In this document: positions 16,090 to 23,405 of the stretch, piece by piece
Layout of the letters: each line of letters begins with the position of its first letter
Numbering within the stretch: position 1 is the first letter of the stretch
Source: Verrucomicrobiota bacterium
GTDB taxonomy: Bacteria; Verrucomicrobiota; Verrucomicrobiia; Chthoniobacterales; UBA10450
Reading direction: 5' to 3'
DNA: 23,926 nt
Assembly: GCA_003217835.1 (NCBI GenBank)
Contig: QHMQ01000110.1
Coordinates: 1 to 23,926, forward strand
The notes under the pieces: generated by a model
The model's database searches: none
Told to the model about the DNA's origin: nothing
What the model saw: the letters and a program-made list of their open reading frames with translations, nothing else
Translations under genes and position numbers: made by a program

Positions 16090-16182
16090 GCGAAACTGAC
16101 AGGTGACAAGTGAAATCGAAAAGTTAATTGTCTCTGACTGCTTTCCGCCCGTCGGCAATCACTCTCTACTTACCACTCGATT

Positions 16183-17433
16183 ATGACCGATCGCAGAGTC
16201 GTCATCACTGGGTTGGGCGCCGTCACGCCGATTGGTAACGACGTGGAGACGTTTTGGTCGAATCTGAAAAATGGGGTCAGCGGAGTTCGCAGAATCCAAG
16301 CGTTCGATACGACCGGATACGACTGCCAGATCGCCGGAGCAGTGCAGGACTTTGACCCAAAGCAATTCTTCAAAAATCCAAAGGACGTCCGGCGCACGGA
16401 TCGTTTTGCACAGCTCGCTATGGCAGCGGCGAAGATGGCGCTCGAGGACAGCGGGATCGAGGTCGAGAAATTGAGGGGACGAGATCGCTTCGGGGTCATT
16501 GTTAGCAGTGGTATCGGCGGCCTGAAAACGCTGCAGGATCAGCACACGATCCTGTTGACACGAGGGCCATCACGAAATTCCCCGTTCACGATTCCGATGT
16601 TAATCAGCAATATGGCGAGCGGACTTATCTCGATGGAGTACGGGCTGCGGGGCCCGAACATGTGTATTGTTACCGCCTGCGCCACATCGAACAACGCAAT
16701 CGGAGAATCCTGGCGGATCATCAAATTCGGTGACGCTGATGTCTTTCTCGCGGGTGGCTCAGAGGCTTCGGTTGTCGCGATTGGTCTCGCCGGATTTTCA
16801 GCAATGAAGGCGCTTAGCACGCGCAATGACGAGCCTGAGCGGGCTTCCCGGCCGTTCGACCGCGACCGCGATGGTTTTGTCATGAGCGAAGGCGCAGGAA
16901 TCCTGGTGGTGGAAGAACTCGAACACGCGAAGGCGCGTGGCGCCAAGATATACTGCGAACTTACCGGCTACGGACTTTCTTCGGACGCTTACCACATGAC
17001 CGCGCCGCCGCCAGGCGGCGAAGGTGCGGCACGCGCCATGCAACTGGCACTCGAACATGCGCGCATATCGTCCGACCAGGTCGATTACATCAACGCGCAC
17101 GCTACCTCGACGGACATTGGCGATATTTGCGAAACGCGCGCGATCAAGCACGTCTTCGGCGAACGCGCCTATAAAGTCCCCATTAGCTCCACCAAATCTA
17201 TGACCGGCCATTTATTAGGGGGCGCCGGTGGAATAGAAATGGCGGCGTGCGCACTCGCCATCCGCGATTCGGTGATTCCGCCGACAATTAATCTCGAAAA
17301 TCCTGACGAGGAATGCGATCTCGATTACACCCCAAATATCGCCCGGGAAAAAAAGGTGCGTGTCGCGTTAAGTAATTCGTTCGGTTTCGGCGGCCACAAT
17401 GCCACTCTCGTCGCCGCCGCATTCGAAAAATGA
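16183..17433 (+). CDS. fabF: 3-oxoacyl-[acyl-carrier-protein] synthase II
   Basis: FabF condenses malonyl-ACP with acyl-ACP in cytoplasmic fatty acid elongation. The 416-residue protein starts MTDRRVVITGLGAVTPIGND. It shows the nucleophile loop IVTACATSNNAIG (162-174, C166), INAHATSTDIGD (303-314, H306) and KSMTGHLLGGAGG (338-350, K338 and H343), giving the full Cys-His-His triad plus lysine. The end VALSNSFGFGGHNATLV is typical. After the cysteine, TSNN replaces the more usual TG/TS-x-A, a mild variation. The 93 bases before it hold no gene, and no acpP lies next to it, unlike many fab clusters. A tRNA gene follows 38 bases downstream. Confidence 0.96.
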   Translation: MTDRRVVITGLGAVTPIGNDVETFWSNLKNGVSGVRRIQAFDTTGYDCQIAGAVQDFDPKQFFKNPKDVRRTDRFAQLAMAAAKMALEDSGIEVEKLRGRDRFGVIVSSGIGGLKTLQDQHTILLTRGPSRNSPFTIPMLISNMASGLISMEYGLRGPNMCIVTACATSNNAIGESWRIIKFGDADVFLAGGSEASVVAIGLAGFSAMKALSTRNDEPERASRPFDRDRDGFVMSEGAGILVVEELEHAKARGAKIYCELTGYGLSSDAYHMTAPPPGGEGAARAMQLALEHARISSDQVDYINAHATSTDIGDICETRAIKHVFGERAYKVPISSTKSMTGHLLGGAGGIEMAACALAIRDSVIPPTINLENPDEECDLDYTPNIAREKKVRVALSNSFGFGGHNATLVAAAFEK

Positions 17434-17443
17434 GTTGGCATCA

Positions 17444-17457
17444 CCGCGCTGACGCGG
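17444..17457 (+). other. Short hairpin between fabF and tRNA-Gly
   Basis: CCGCG (17444-17448) and CGCGG (17453-17457) form a perfect five-pair stem with a four-base loop just after the fabF stop. It lacks a U-tract. It may help stop fabF transcription or mark tRNA 5' processing; the evidence is weak. Confidence 0.3.
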
Positions 17458-17471
17458 CAGCTTAATCCCGC

Positions 17472-17542
17472 GCGGGCATAGCTTAATGGTAAAGTTCCAG
17501 CCTTCCAAGCTGGCCATGCGGGTTCGATTCCCGTTGCCCGCT
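17472..17542 (+). tRNA. tRNA-Gly (anticodon TCC)
   Basis: A 71-base cloverleaf is visible. The acceptor stem GCGGGCA (17472-17478) pairs with TGCCCGC (17535-17541), with U discriminator at 17542. The anticodon stem CCAGC/GCTGG encloses the loop CTTCCAA with anticodon TCC at 17504-17506. The T-stem GCGGG/CCCGT encloses TTCGATT. The sequence closely resembles bacterial tRNA-Gly reading GGA/GGG. CCA is not encoded. The last two bases overlap the stop codon of the convergent moaE-pgsA gene. Confidence 0.96.
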
Positions 17543-18530
17543 ATTGATTCGGCGCGATCAACTCGCGATTCCGCCAGGTGAAGCCTAGCCCGGAATAAAT
17601 CGTAAGCGCCACTGTAATCCAAACCAGAATCGGTCCAGCTTCGTCTCGTGCCCGCAGCCACCATGTCGATGTTTCACTCGCATATCGCAATTCGGCCATC
17701 GAAAGAAGTGCGAGGAAAAAAATAACCGTGATGATCTGCCACGAAGTTTTCTGCTTGCCGAGCCGTTCCGCTGGAAGAACTCGACCCTGCGCACTCGCCA
17801 TCAGACGCAAACCGGTGATCAAAAAATCGCGGGCCACGACCGTTGTGGCGGCCCAAGCAGGCACAGCCTTCAACGGCACCAGCGAAATAAACGCTGCTGC
17901 CATCATGATCTTGTCCACGAGCGGGTCCATTAACTTGCCAAAATTTGTAATCACTCCGTAGCGCCGCGCGATTTCGCCATCAATGAAGTCGCTCAGCCCA
18001 GCAAGCAGAAAAATCAGAAGTGCGGAAGTGCGCGCGTACTGCCAGGAAGAATTTAGCGCCAGAACAAAAAGAACCGTGAGCGCCAGCCGGCTCAAAGTGA
18101 TCTCCCGATGGCGCTTCCTACCCGTTGCTCCTTCTTTGTAGATTTTGAATTTCGGTCGTTTCCAAATCGGAACCTTCCTCTTCAATTCATCCACCACCCA
18201 TTGGCTCGCCCGAAATGCTTCCGCGCGATGGCGGCTCGCCACCCGCATAAAAAGCGAGGCCTCGCCTGCAGCAATAAATCCAGTTCGATGGTGAAGGACA
18301 ATGAGCTGAAGCGCGAATTTCTCAATGGCCTGCTGCGCAATCCCCCTTAATTGATGTTCAGCCATTTCGCGATGCGCTTCGTATTCGATCCCATCGATTT
18401 CTCGTCCCTCCTCAGAGCCGCGAACGATTCCCAAAAAATCGACGACCGCGCCAGCCACAACGTCGACATCATCGCTTGGCGCTGCGAGCTGCCCTTCCGT
18501 CAATAGAATTTCGCAAACCGGATTTGCCAT
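17541..18530 (-). CDS. Fusion protein: MoaE (molybdopterin synthase catalytic subunit) + PgsA (phosphatidylglycerophosphate synthase)
   Basis: One 329-residue frame holds two complete enzymes. Residues 1-130 are MoaE, which with MoaD puts sulfur into cyclic pyranopterin phosphate. Landmarks are DFLGIVRG (31-38), IEYEAHREMAE (48-58), HRTGFIAAGEASLFMRV (81-97), SRHRAEAFRA (99-108) and the lysine region LKRKVPIWK (116-124). After a linker of about ten residues (YKEGATGRKR), residues 141-329 are PgsA, a membrane CDP-alcohol phosphatidyltransferase making phosphatidylglycerophosphate. Its full signature DG-x2-AR-x8-G-x3-D-x3-D is present (D184, G185, A188, R189, G198, D202, D206), with several membrane helices. 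No stop or internal start is obvious between the parts. No moaD or other moa genes are nearby. The stop codon overlaps the tRNA end by 2 bases. Whether one protein or two is made is unknown. Confidence 0.88.
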   Translation of the reverse strand: MANPVCEILLTEGQLAAPSDDVDVVAGAVVDFLGIVRGSEEGREIDGIEYEAHREMAEHQLRGIAQQAIEKFALQLIVLHHRTGFIAAGEASLFMRVASRHRAEAFRASQWVVDELKRKVPIWKRPKFKIYKEGATGRKRHREITLSRLALTVLFVLALNSSWQYARTSALLIFLLAGLSDFIDGEIARRYGVITNFGKLMDPLVDKIMMAAAFISLVPLKAVPAWAATTVVARDFLITGLRLMASAQGRVLPAERLGKQKTSWQIITVIFFLALLSMAELRYASETSTWWLRARDEAGPILVWITVALTIYSGLGFTWRNRELIAPNQ

Positions 18531-18594
18531 GTGCTCTAACTGCTCGCAGAGTGGGTTTCTTCTGTTTTGAGGCGTTAGATAAGAAGATACTAAA

Positions 18595-20046
18595 ATGACC
18601 CCGAATCAATGTGATATTGGCCTCATCGGTCTCGCGGTAATGGGCGAAAATCTCGCCCTAAACATGGAATCGAAAGGATTCTCGGTTGCCGTCTTTAACC
18701 GTACTACCGAAGTGACAGACAGATTTGCGGCAGGGCGTGGCAAAAACAAAGACATTCAACCGACGCGTACGATGGAGGAATTTGTCGCCGCGCTGACGCG
18801 CCCTCGCAAAGCGATGATCATGGTGAAAGCCGGTGCGCCGGTGGATGCCGTCATTGGACAGCTCGCGCCCTTGCTGGAGAAAGGCGACGTCATCATCGAC
18901 GGAGGAAATTCTCTTTTCACGGACACCCAACGGCGCGGCAAAGAATTAGAGAACCGCGGAATTCATTTTGTAGGCTGCGGTGTCTCCGGTGGCGAAGAAG
19001 GCGCGCTCAAAGGTCCATCCCTCATGCCCGGCGGCTCGCGCGAATCCTGGGAAATCATCGCACCCATTTTCCGCAAAATTGCCGCGCAAGTGGATGGCGA
19101 ACCGTGTTGCCGATACATGGGACCGGATGGCGCCGGCCATTACGTTAAAATGGTGCACAACGGCATCGAGTACGGCGACATACAGCTGATTTGTGAAGCT
19201 TATGCAATCCTCAAGGACATCGCGGGGATGGACGCTCCGGAACTTGCCGACACCTTCGCAGAATGGAACAAAGGCGAACTCGACAGTTATCTCATTGAAA
19301 TCACGTCCCAGATTTTTCGAAAAATCGATCCCGAAACAGGAAAGCCGCTTGTCGATGTGATCCTCGATAAAGCCGGCCAGAAGGGAACCGGCATCTGGAC
19401 GCTTCAATCCGCGATCAGGCAGTCTGTCGTCATTTCGACAATTAACGCCGCCGTCGAGGCGCGCGTTATCTCGTCGCGGAAAGAGGAGCGCGTGGCCGCA
19501 TCGAAAATTCTGCCGCAACCGAAGGCCCGCAAGTTTAAAGGCGATCGGACCGCGTCGAAAATTGTGTCTTACGCACAGGGAATGGAACTTCTGCGTTCTG
19601 GCAGCACTGAATACAAGTGGGATCTTAACCTGAGCGACATCGCCACCATTTGGCGAGGCGGCTGCATCATCCGCGCAAAATTTCTGAACCGGATCGTGGA
19701 GGCGTATCAGCGCGATCCCACCCTGCACAATCTTCTGCTCGATCGCTATTTTACGAAGATCATCCGGAAAACGCAGCGCAATTGGCGCGTCGCCGTTTCA
19801 ACAGCTATCAAGCACGGCGTCGCCGTTCCTGCGTTTTCTGCGTCGCTCGCTTATTTCGATAGTTATCGCCAAGCGCGTTTGCCGGCAAATCTCTTGCAGG
19901 CCCAGCGGGATTTCTTCGGCGCGCACACTTACGAACGCATTGATAAACCCGGTGTGTTCCATACCGAATGGATCGAATCTGAGGGCAAGTCAGTCGAAAA
20001 AGCGACCGAACCGAAATCGCCCCCGCCTCATCACGCCGGCGAGTAA
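18595..20046 (+). CDS. gnd: 6-phosphogluconate dehydrogenase (decarboxylating)
   Basis: Gnd oxidises 6-phosphogluconate to ribulose 5-phosphate and CO2 with NADP+ in the oxidative pentose phosphate pathway. At 483 residues it is the long, dimeric form. The N-terminal Rossmann loop is IGLIGLAVMGENLALNM (8-24), followed by VAVFNRTTE, which fits NADP preference. The substrate region is HFVGCGVSGGEEGALKGPS and MPGG, then GAGHYVKMVHNGIEYGDIQL with the catalytic lysine and asparagine. The C-terminal domain ends in AQRDFFGAHTYERID, the family tail, plus a short extra stretch (ATEPKSPPPHHAGE). It is divergent from moaE-pgsA and separated from it by 64 bases with no clear promoter. It converges on dnaE2. 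Confidence 0.96.
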   Translation: MTPNQCDIGLIGLAVMGENLALNMESKGFSVAVFNRTTEVTDRFAAGRGKNKDIQPTRTMEEFVAALTRPRKAMIMVKAGAPVDAVIGQLAPLLEKGDVIIDGGNSLFTDTQRRGKELENRGIHFVGCGVSGGEEGALKGPSLMPGGSRESWEIIAPIFRKIAAQVDGEPCCRYMGPDGAGHYVKMVHNGIEYGDIQLICEAYAILKDIAGMDAPELADTFAEWNKGELDSYLIEITSQIFRKIDPETGKPLVDVILDKAGQKGTGIWTLQSAIRQSVVISTINAAVEARVISSRKEERVAASKILPQPKARKFKGDRTASKIVSYAQGMELLRSGSTEYKWDLNLSDIATIWRGGCIIRAKFLNRIVEAYQRDPTLHNLLLDRYFTKIIRKTQRNWRVAVSTAIKHGVAVPAFSASLAYFDSYRQARLPANLLQAQRDFFGAHTYERIDKPGVFHTEWIESEGKSVEKATEPKSPPPHHAGE

Positions 20047-20054
20047 TCTCAAAT

Positions 20055-20108
20055 GGTAGGGACATCGCGCTGCGATGTCCGCGGACGGTGCAGCGCGCGT
20101 TCCCTGCC
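20055..20108. repeat. Palindromic intergenic element between gnd and dnaE2
   Basis: This 54-base segment fills the gap between the two convergent genes. Its ends are imperfect inverted repeats (GGTAGGGA at 20055-20062 against TCCCTGCC at 20101-20108, 7 of 8). Inside are a strong hairpin, GGACATCGC-GCT-GCGATGTCC (20060-20080), and the perfect palindrome TCCGCGGA (20078-20085). The double-hairpin layout with matching ends is REPIN-like. It could act as a two-way transcription stop for gnd and dnaE2, but there is no U-tract. Confidence 0.65.
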
Positions 20109-23100
20109 TCAGTGAAAATCGTGCGACTTGCTGCTGGCAAGTTCTTCGTGCGCCAGAGGTCGGATTTCCCGCGTTTTGATCAAAACAACGCCATCGGAAT
20201 TCTGCACTTCGCCTTCGATGAGCAGAAATGCTTCTTCAACGCCAGTCTCATCTTCCAAGCTGATAAAAACAAATCCTTTCGCTGTTCCGGGACGCTGACG
20301 GCAAATCACGTTGCCGGCAATCTGGACAGTTGCGCCATGTCGCGCCTGCGGCAGATCGATCGCCCGCCAAATATTAGGCAAACGTTCGCGCAAAAGTTTC
20401 ATCGGATGTGGGCCAATCGTCAGATTCATTGTCTGGTAATCTGCCCGCACGCGTTCTGGCAGTGTCATCGGCGCAAGCGGCACGTTGTAGCCGGGATCGG
20501 TGGTCCCGGTCGGGGACAGCGTACTCGTTGAAGAGCCGGGATCACCGATCCCGGCTACCGCAAACAGCGCCTCTGGCGCTTGTTCCCCTCCCCGCCACAT
20601 CGCAGCCCGGCGATGCTCAGCCAAACAATTGAGTGCGCCGAGTTCGGCAAGCGTACGGAGTTCCTCTTTTGAAAGCGGCACGCGCCGCTTGAAATCGTCG
20701 AGCGAATCGAATTGCCGGGCTTGACGTTGTTTAACGAGTTTGTCTGCGTGCTCCTGCCGCAATCCGTTTACCACGCAAAATCCTAATCGCAGAGTATCGT
20801 CTGAAACGACCACGCAACGCCATGCCGATGTTTGCACACAAATTGGTTGAACTTTGACGCCATGCCGGCGTGCGTCTTTGACAATTGTCGCCGGCGTGTA
20901 AAACCCCATCGGTTGATTGTTGATGAGACTCGCATAAAACTCCGGCGCGTGATGGACTTTCAAATACGCGCTGCCATAGGCGAGAATCGCGAAGCTGATC
21001 GCGTGCGATTCGGGGAAACCGTAGAGCGCAAATGACGAGATCGATTGAATGATTTTGTCGATCTTGTCCGGTGCGACGCCTTTGCGTTCCATTGCCGTGC
21101 GGAGCTTGACGCTGACTTTGTTCATCCGCTCTTCAGAGCGATGGAAACTCAGTGCGCGACGCAACTCTTCTGCTTCGTCCCCCGAAAAATCCGCCATCAC
21201 CATGGCGATCTTGAGCATTTGTTCCTGAAACAACGGAACACCAAGCGTGCGCCCCAAGACCGGTTCGAGACGCGGATCGAAATACGTGACCAACTCGCGG
21301 CCCGCGCGGCGCGCCAGATAAGGATGCACCATGTCGCCTTGGATGGGACCAGGCCGGATGATCGCCACCTCGATCACAACATCATAAAAACATTTCGGCT
21401 TCATCCGCGGAAGAGTCGCCATTTGGGCACGACTCTCAATTTGAAACACGCCGATTGTGTCGGCTTTCTGCATCATTTCAAAGGTGGCGGCGTCATCTTT
21501 TGGAATGTGAGCAAGATCGAGAGGGCGCCCCCGCTCGCGACACAGCTCAAACGCATCTTGCATCACCGACATCATCCCGAGCCCGAGCAAATCGACTTTC
21601 ACGATGCCGAGATCTTCGCAATCGTCCTTATCCCACTGCGCGACGACGCGCCCCGGCATCGACGCGTTCTCCAGCGGCACAAACGAGCTCAGCTTGTTCT
21701 GACAAATAATCATCCCCCCGGAATGCTGGCCAAGGTGTCGCGGCAAACCATAAATCGCCTGATACAGCCTAACGAAAGCCGGCATGCGCGAATGTTCCTT
21801 CGGCAAACCAGCCTGTTCGATCTGCGATTGGAGATCGAGCGTGTGCGGAAAATCGCCGTTCGCGAACAAATGCGAGAAGCGATCCAGAATGCTCGCCGAA
21901 AAATTTAGGGCTTTCCCGATTTCCCGCGCGGCGCTCCGGCCGCGATAAGTGATGACGTTCGCGGTCATGGCCGCGCCGTGTTTGCCATAACGGCGATAAA
22001 TTTCCTGGATCACACTCTCACGGCGATCGCCGCTGGGAAGATCGAGATCGATATCCGGCCACCCTTTGCGGCTCTCGTTTAAGAAGCGTTCGAAGACGAG
22101 ATGATTGCTCACTGGATCGACCGGCGTGATCCCGAGACAATAACAGACCGCGCTGTTCGCAGCGCTGCCCCTACCCTGCACCATGATGTTGTGTTCGCGG
22201 CAAAAATTCACAATGTCCCAGACGATCAAAAAATAGCCGGGAAATCCCAGCTTCGTAATGAGCGCGAGTTCTTCCTCAAGCTGACGTTTCACCTTGGCGC
22301 TGATCGCCGCGTAGCGTTGCTGCGCGCCAAACCAGACGATCGTGCGCAGGAAGGAGTCCATGTTGTGTCCAGCCGGAACGGGAAATGATGGAAATTCATA
22401 GCCAAGATTTTCGAGAGAAAACGCGAGTCGCTCAGTCAGGTGCGAGGTGTTTTCAATTGCTTCCGGCAAATCGCGAAAGAGTTCGCGCATTTCGCAATCG
22501 CTTTTCAAATGCCGATCGCTGTTTCGAGTGAGCAATTTCCCAGCGGCATCCAGGTGCGTGTGTTTGCGAATACAGATGAAAACATCGAGAACCTCCCGGC
22601 CGTAAGGCCTGGCATATTGCACGCCATTTGTCGCCAGGATCGGCAATCGATAATGATTCGCAAGATCGAGAAGTTGACGGTTAACGCGTTCTTCTCCGCG
22701 AAGGAAGTGTCGCTGGATCTCTACATAAACGTTATCACGACCAAGAGCGTCGATTAGAAACTGCGCGCGATCCGTAGGTTTGTAGGACGTTTGACTCATT
22801 CGCGCCCGCTCACTCGCCCTGACGGGCTGCCCGTCGATGTCGCTCGCGTCCCCGCGGCTCCATTCTGCGAAACGCCGGGAAAGACTGGCGTCTGACACAG
22901 ACGCCCTACAATTCACGATCCGAGACACATCAAAGCGAAGAAGCGATTCGTTAAAAAACGCGACCAATCCGTCGGCAAATTCCGGCAGCTCATCCCACTG
23001 AATCGCGCACTTCCCTTTTTCGCTGCGCAAATGCGCCTGGGTAAGGAGTTGGCACAAATTTTTGTAACCGGTGCGGTTTGCGACTAGGACCGGAAGAATC

Positions 23101-23405
23101 GCGCCATCTTCCATGCTCAACTCGCAGCCAATGATTGGCCGCACATTGTGCTCGCGTGCTACGACGGAAAACCGTTGCGCGCCGTAAACGCCGTTGCGAT
23201 CAAGCAACGCCATGGCCGGCATTCCGAGCTCGGCTGCGGTCTCAGCTAATTGCTCCGGAAATGATCCGCCCCGGAGAAAGCTAAAAGCGCTGCACGCATG
23301 AAGTTCGATGTAAGGGGAGCGCACGCGCCTCGCGTGCTGGCGATGGCGCCCTCGCCATCGCGAACTTTCTCTGGTAGCGACCCATTCATGCGATTTATTA
23401 ATCAT
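20109..23405 (-). CDS. dnaE2: Error-prone DNA polymerase DnaE2 (ImuC), translesion synthesis
   Basis: DnaE2 is the Pol III alpha-type polymerase of the ImuA/ImuB/DnaE2 mutasome, used for damage-induced mutagenesis. From ATG at 23405 it has 1098 residues; the frame is open to 23540, inside imuB, but the start overlapping the imuB end by 8 bases is more likely. It has an N-terminal PHP domain from about 32 (YIELHACSAFSFLRGGS), in which the canonical HxH reads H-A-C and the T-D-H motif reads D-R-N (69-71), so metal binding looks lost. The catalytic aspartates are present: WPDIDLDLPSGDRRE (D451, D453) and KVDLLGLG (D605). Helix-hairpin and OB-fold regions follow (IGPHPMKLLRE, GFVFISLEDETG). The protein holds three hairpin-rich in-frame inserts (about residues 16-29, 165-209, 950-973), and its OB fold looks shortened. 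Confidence 0.93.
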   Translation of the reverse strand: MINKSHEWVATRESSRWRGRHRQHARRVRSPYIELHACSAFSFLRGGSFPEQLAETAAELGMPAMALLDRNGVYGAQRFSVVAREHNVRPIIGCELSMEDGAILPVLVANRTGYKNLCQLLTQAHLRSEKGKCAIQWDELPEFADGLVAFFNESLLRFDVSRIVNCRASVSDASLSRRFAEWSRGDASDIDGQPVRASERARMSQTSYKPTDRAQFLIDALGRDNVYVEIQRHFLRGEERVNRQLLDLANHYRLPILATNGVQYARPYGREVLDVFICIRKHTHLDAAGKLLTRNSDRHLKSDCEMRELFRDLPEAIENTSHLTERLAFSLENLGYEFPSFPVPAGHNMDSFLRTIVWFGAQQRYAAISAKVKRQLEEELALITKLGFPGYFLIVWDIVNFCREHNIMVQGRGSAANSAVCYCLGITPVDPVSNHLVFERFLNESRKGWPDIDLDLPSGDRRESVIQEIYRRYGKHGAAMTANVITYRGRSAAREIGKALNFSASILDRFSHLFANGDFPHTLDLQSQIEQAGLPKEHSRMPAFVRLYQAIYGLPRHLGQHSGGMIICQNKLSSFVPLENASMPGRVVAQWDKDDCEDLGIVKVDLLGLGMMSVMQDAFELCRERGRPLDLAHIPKDDAATFEMMQKADTIGVFQIESRAQMATLPRMKPKCFYDVVIEVAIIRPGPIQGDMVHPYLARRAGRELVTYFDPRLEPVLGRTLGVPLFQEQMLKIAMVMADFSGDEAEELRRALSFHRSEERMNKVSVKLRTAMERKGVAPDKIDKIIQSISSFALYGFPESHAISFAILAYGSAYLKVHHAPEFYASLINNQPMGFYTPATIVKDARRHGVKVQPICVQTSAWRCVVVSDDTLRLGFCVVNGLRQEHADKLVKQRQARQFDSLDDFKRRVPLSKEELRTLAELGALNCLAEHRRAAMWRGGEQAPEALFAVAGIGDPGSSTSTLSPTGTTDPGYNVPLAPMTLPERVRADYQTMNLTIGPHPMKLLRERLPNIWRAIDLPQARHGATVQIAGNVICRQRPGTAKGFVFISLEDETGVEEAFLLIEGEVQNSDGVVLIKTREIRPLAHEELASSKSHDFH
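20487..20558. repeat. REPIN-like inverted repeat inside dnaE2
   Basis: Two 23-base arms (20487-20509 and 20536-20558) are inverted copies matching at 22 of 23 positions; the outer 16 bases, GTAGCCGGGATCGGTG, match perfectly. Each arm is itself a hairpin (CCGGGAT-CACCG-ATCCCGG in the right arm, 20536-20554). The segment is 72 bases, exactly 24 codons, and is read in frame as residues about 950-973 of DnaE2 (AGIGDPGSSTSTLSPTGTTD) in a variable linker before the OB fold. Confidence 0.8.
22780..22911. repeat. Palindromic element inside dnaE2, bounded by TTGTAGG/CCTACAA
   Basis: The 132-base segment (44 codons) starts TTGTAGGACGTTTG and ends with the near-inverse of that sequence (12 of 14 positions), finishing CCTACAA at 22905-22911. 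It contains two perfect hairpins: GACGGGC-T-GCCCGTC (22821-22835) and GGCGTCTG-ACA-CAGACGCC (22887-22905). It is translated in frame as about residues 165-209 of DnaE2, an arginine/serine-rich stretch between segments that normally lie close together in DnaE2 proteins. Confidence 0.7.
23321..23361. repeat. Double hairpin in the 5' end of dnaE2
   Basis: Two adjacent perfect hairpins, GCACGCG-CCT-CGCGTGC (23321-23337) and GCGATGGCG-CCCT-CGCCATCGC (23340-23361), lie between the dnaE2 start codon and the PHP domain. They encode an arginine/histidine-rich stretch (RWRGRHRQHARRVR, about residues 16-29) that has no counterpart in the usual DnaE2 N-terminus. Confidence 0.7.

Noticed and set aside
16090..16182. 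Promoter, terminator or small RNA between guaB3 and fabF
   Set aside because: I see no convincing boxes, hairpin or conserved structure in these 93 bases.
18531..18594. Promoter pair in the moaE-pgsA/gnd divergent gap
   Set aside because: TTGAGG at 18567 has no -10 box at proper spacing (only GATACT after 13 bases); I could not support a promoter on either strand.
18946..19728. Open frame of 260 codons on the minus strand inside gnd
   Set aside because: Fully antisense to a conserved enzyme gene; no domain signal or start context.
21045..21908. Open frame of 287 codons on the plus strand inside dnaE2
   Set aside because: Antisense to the conserved polymerase core; the sequence looks like a GC-rich shadow frame.
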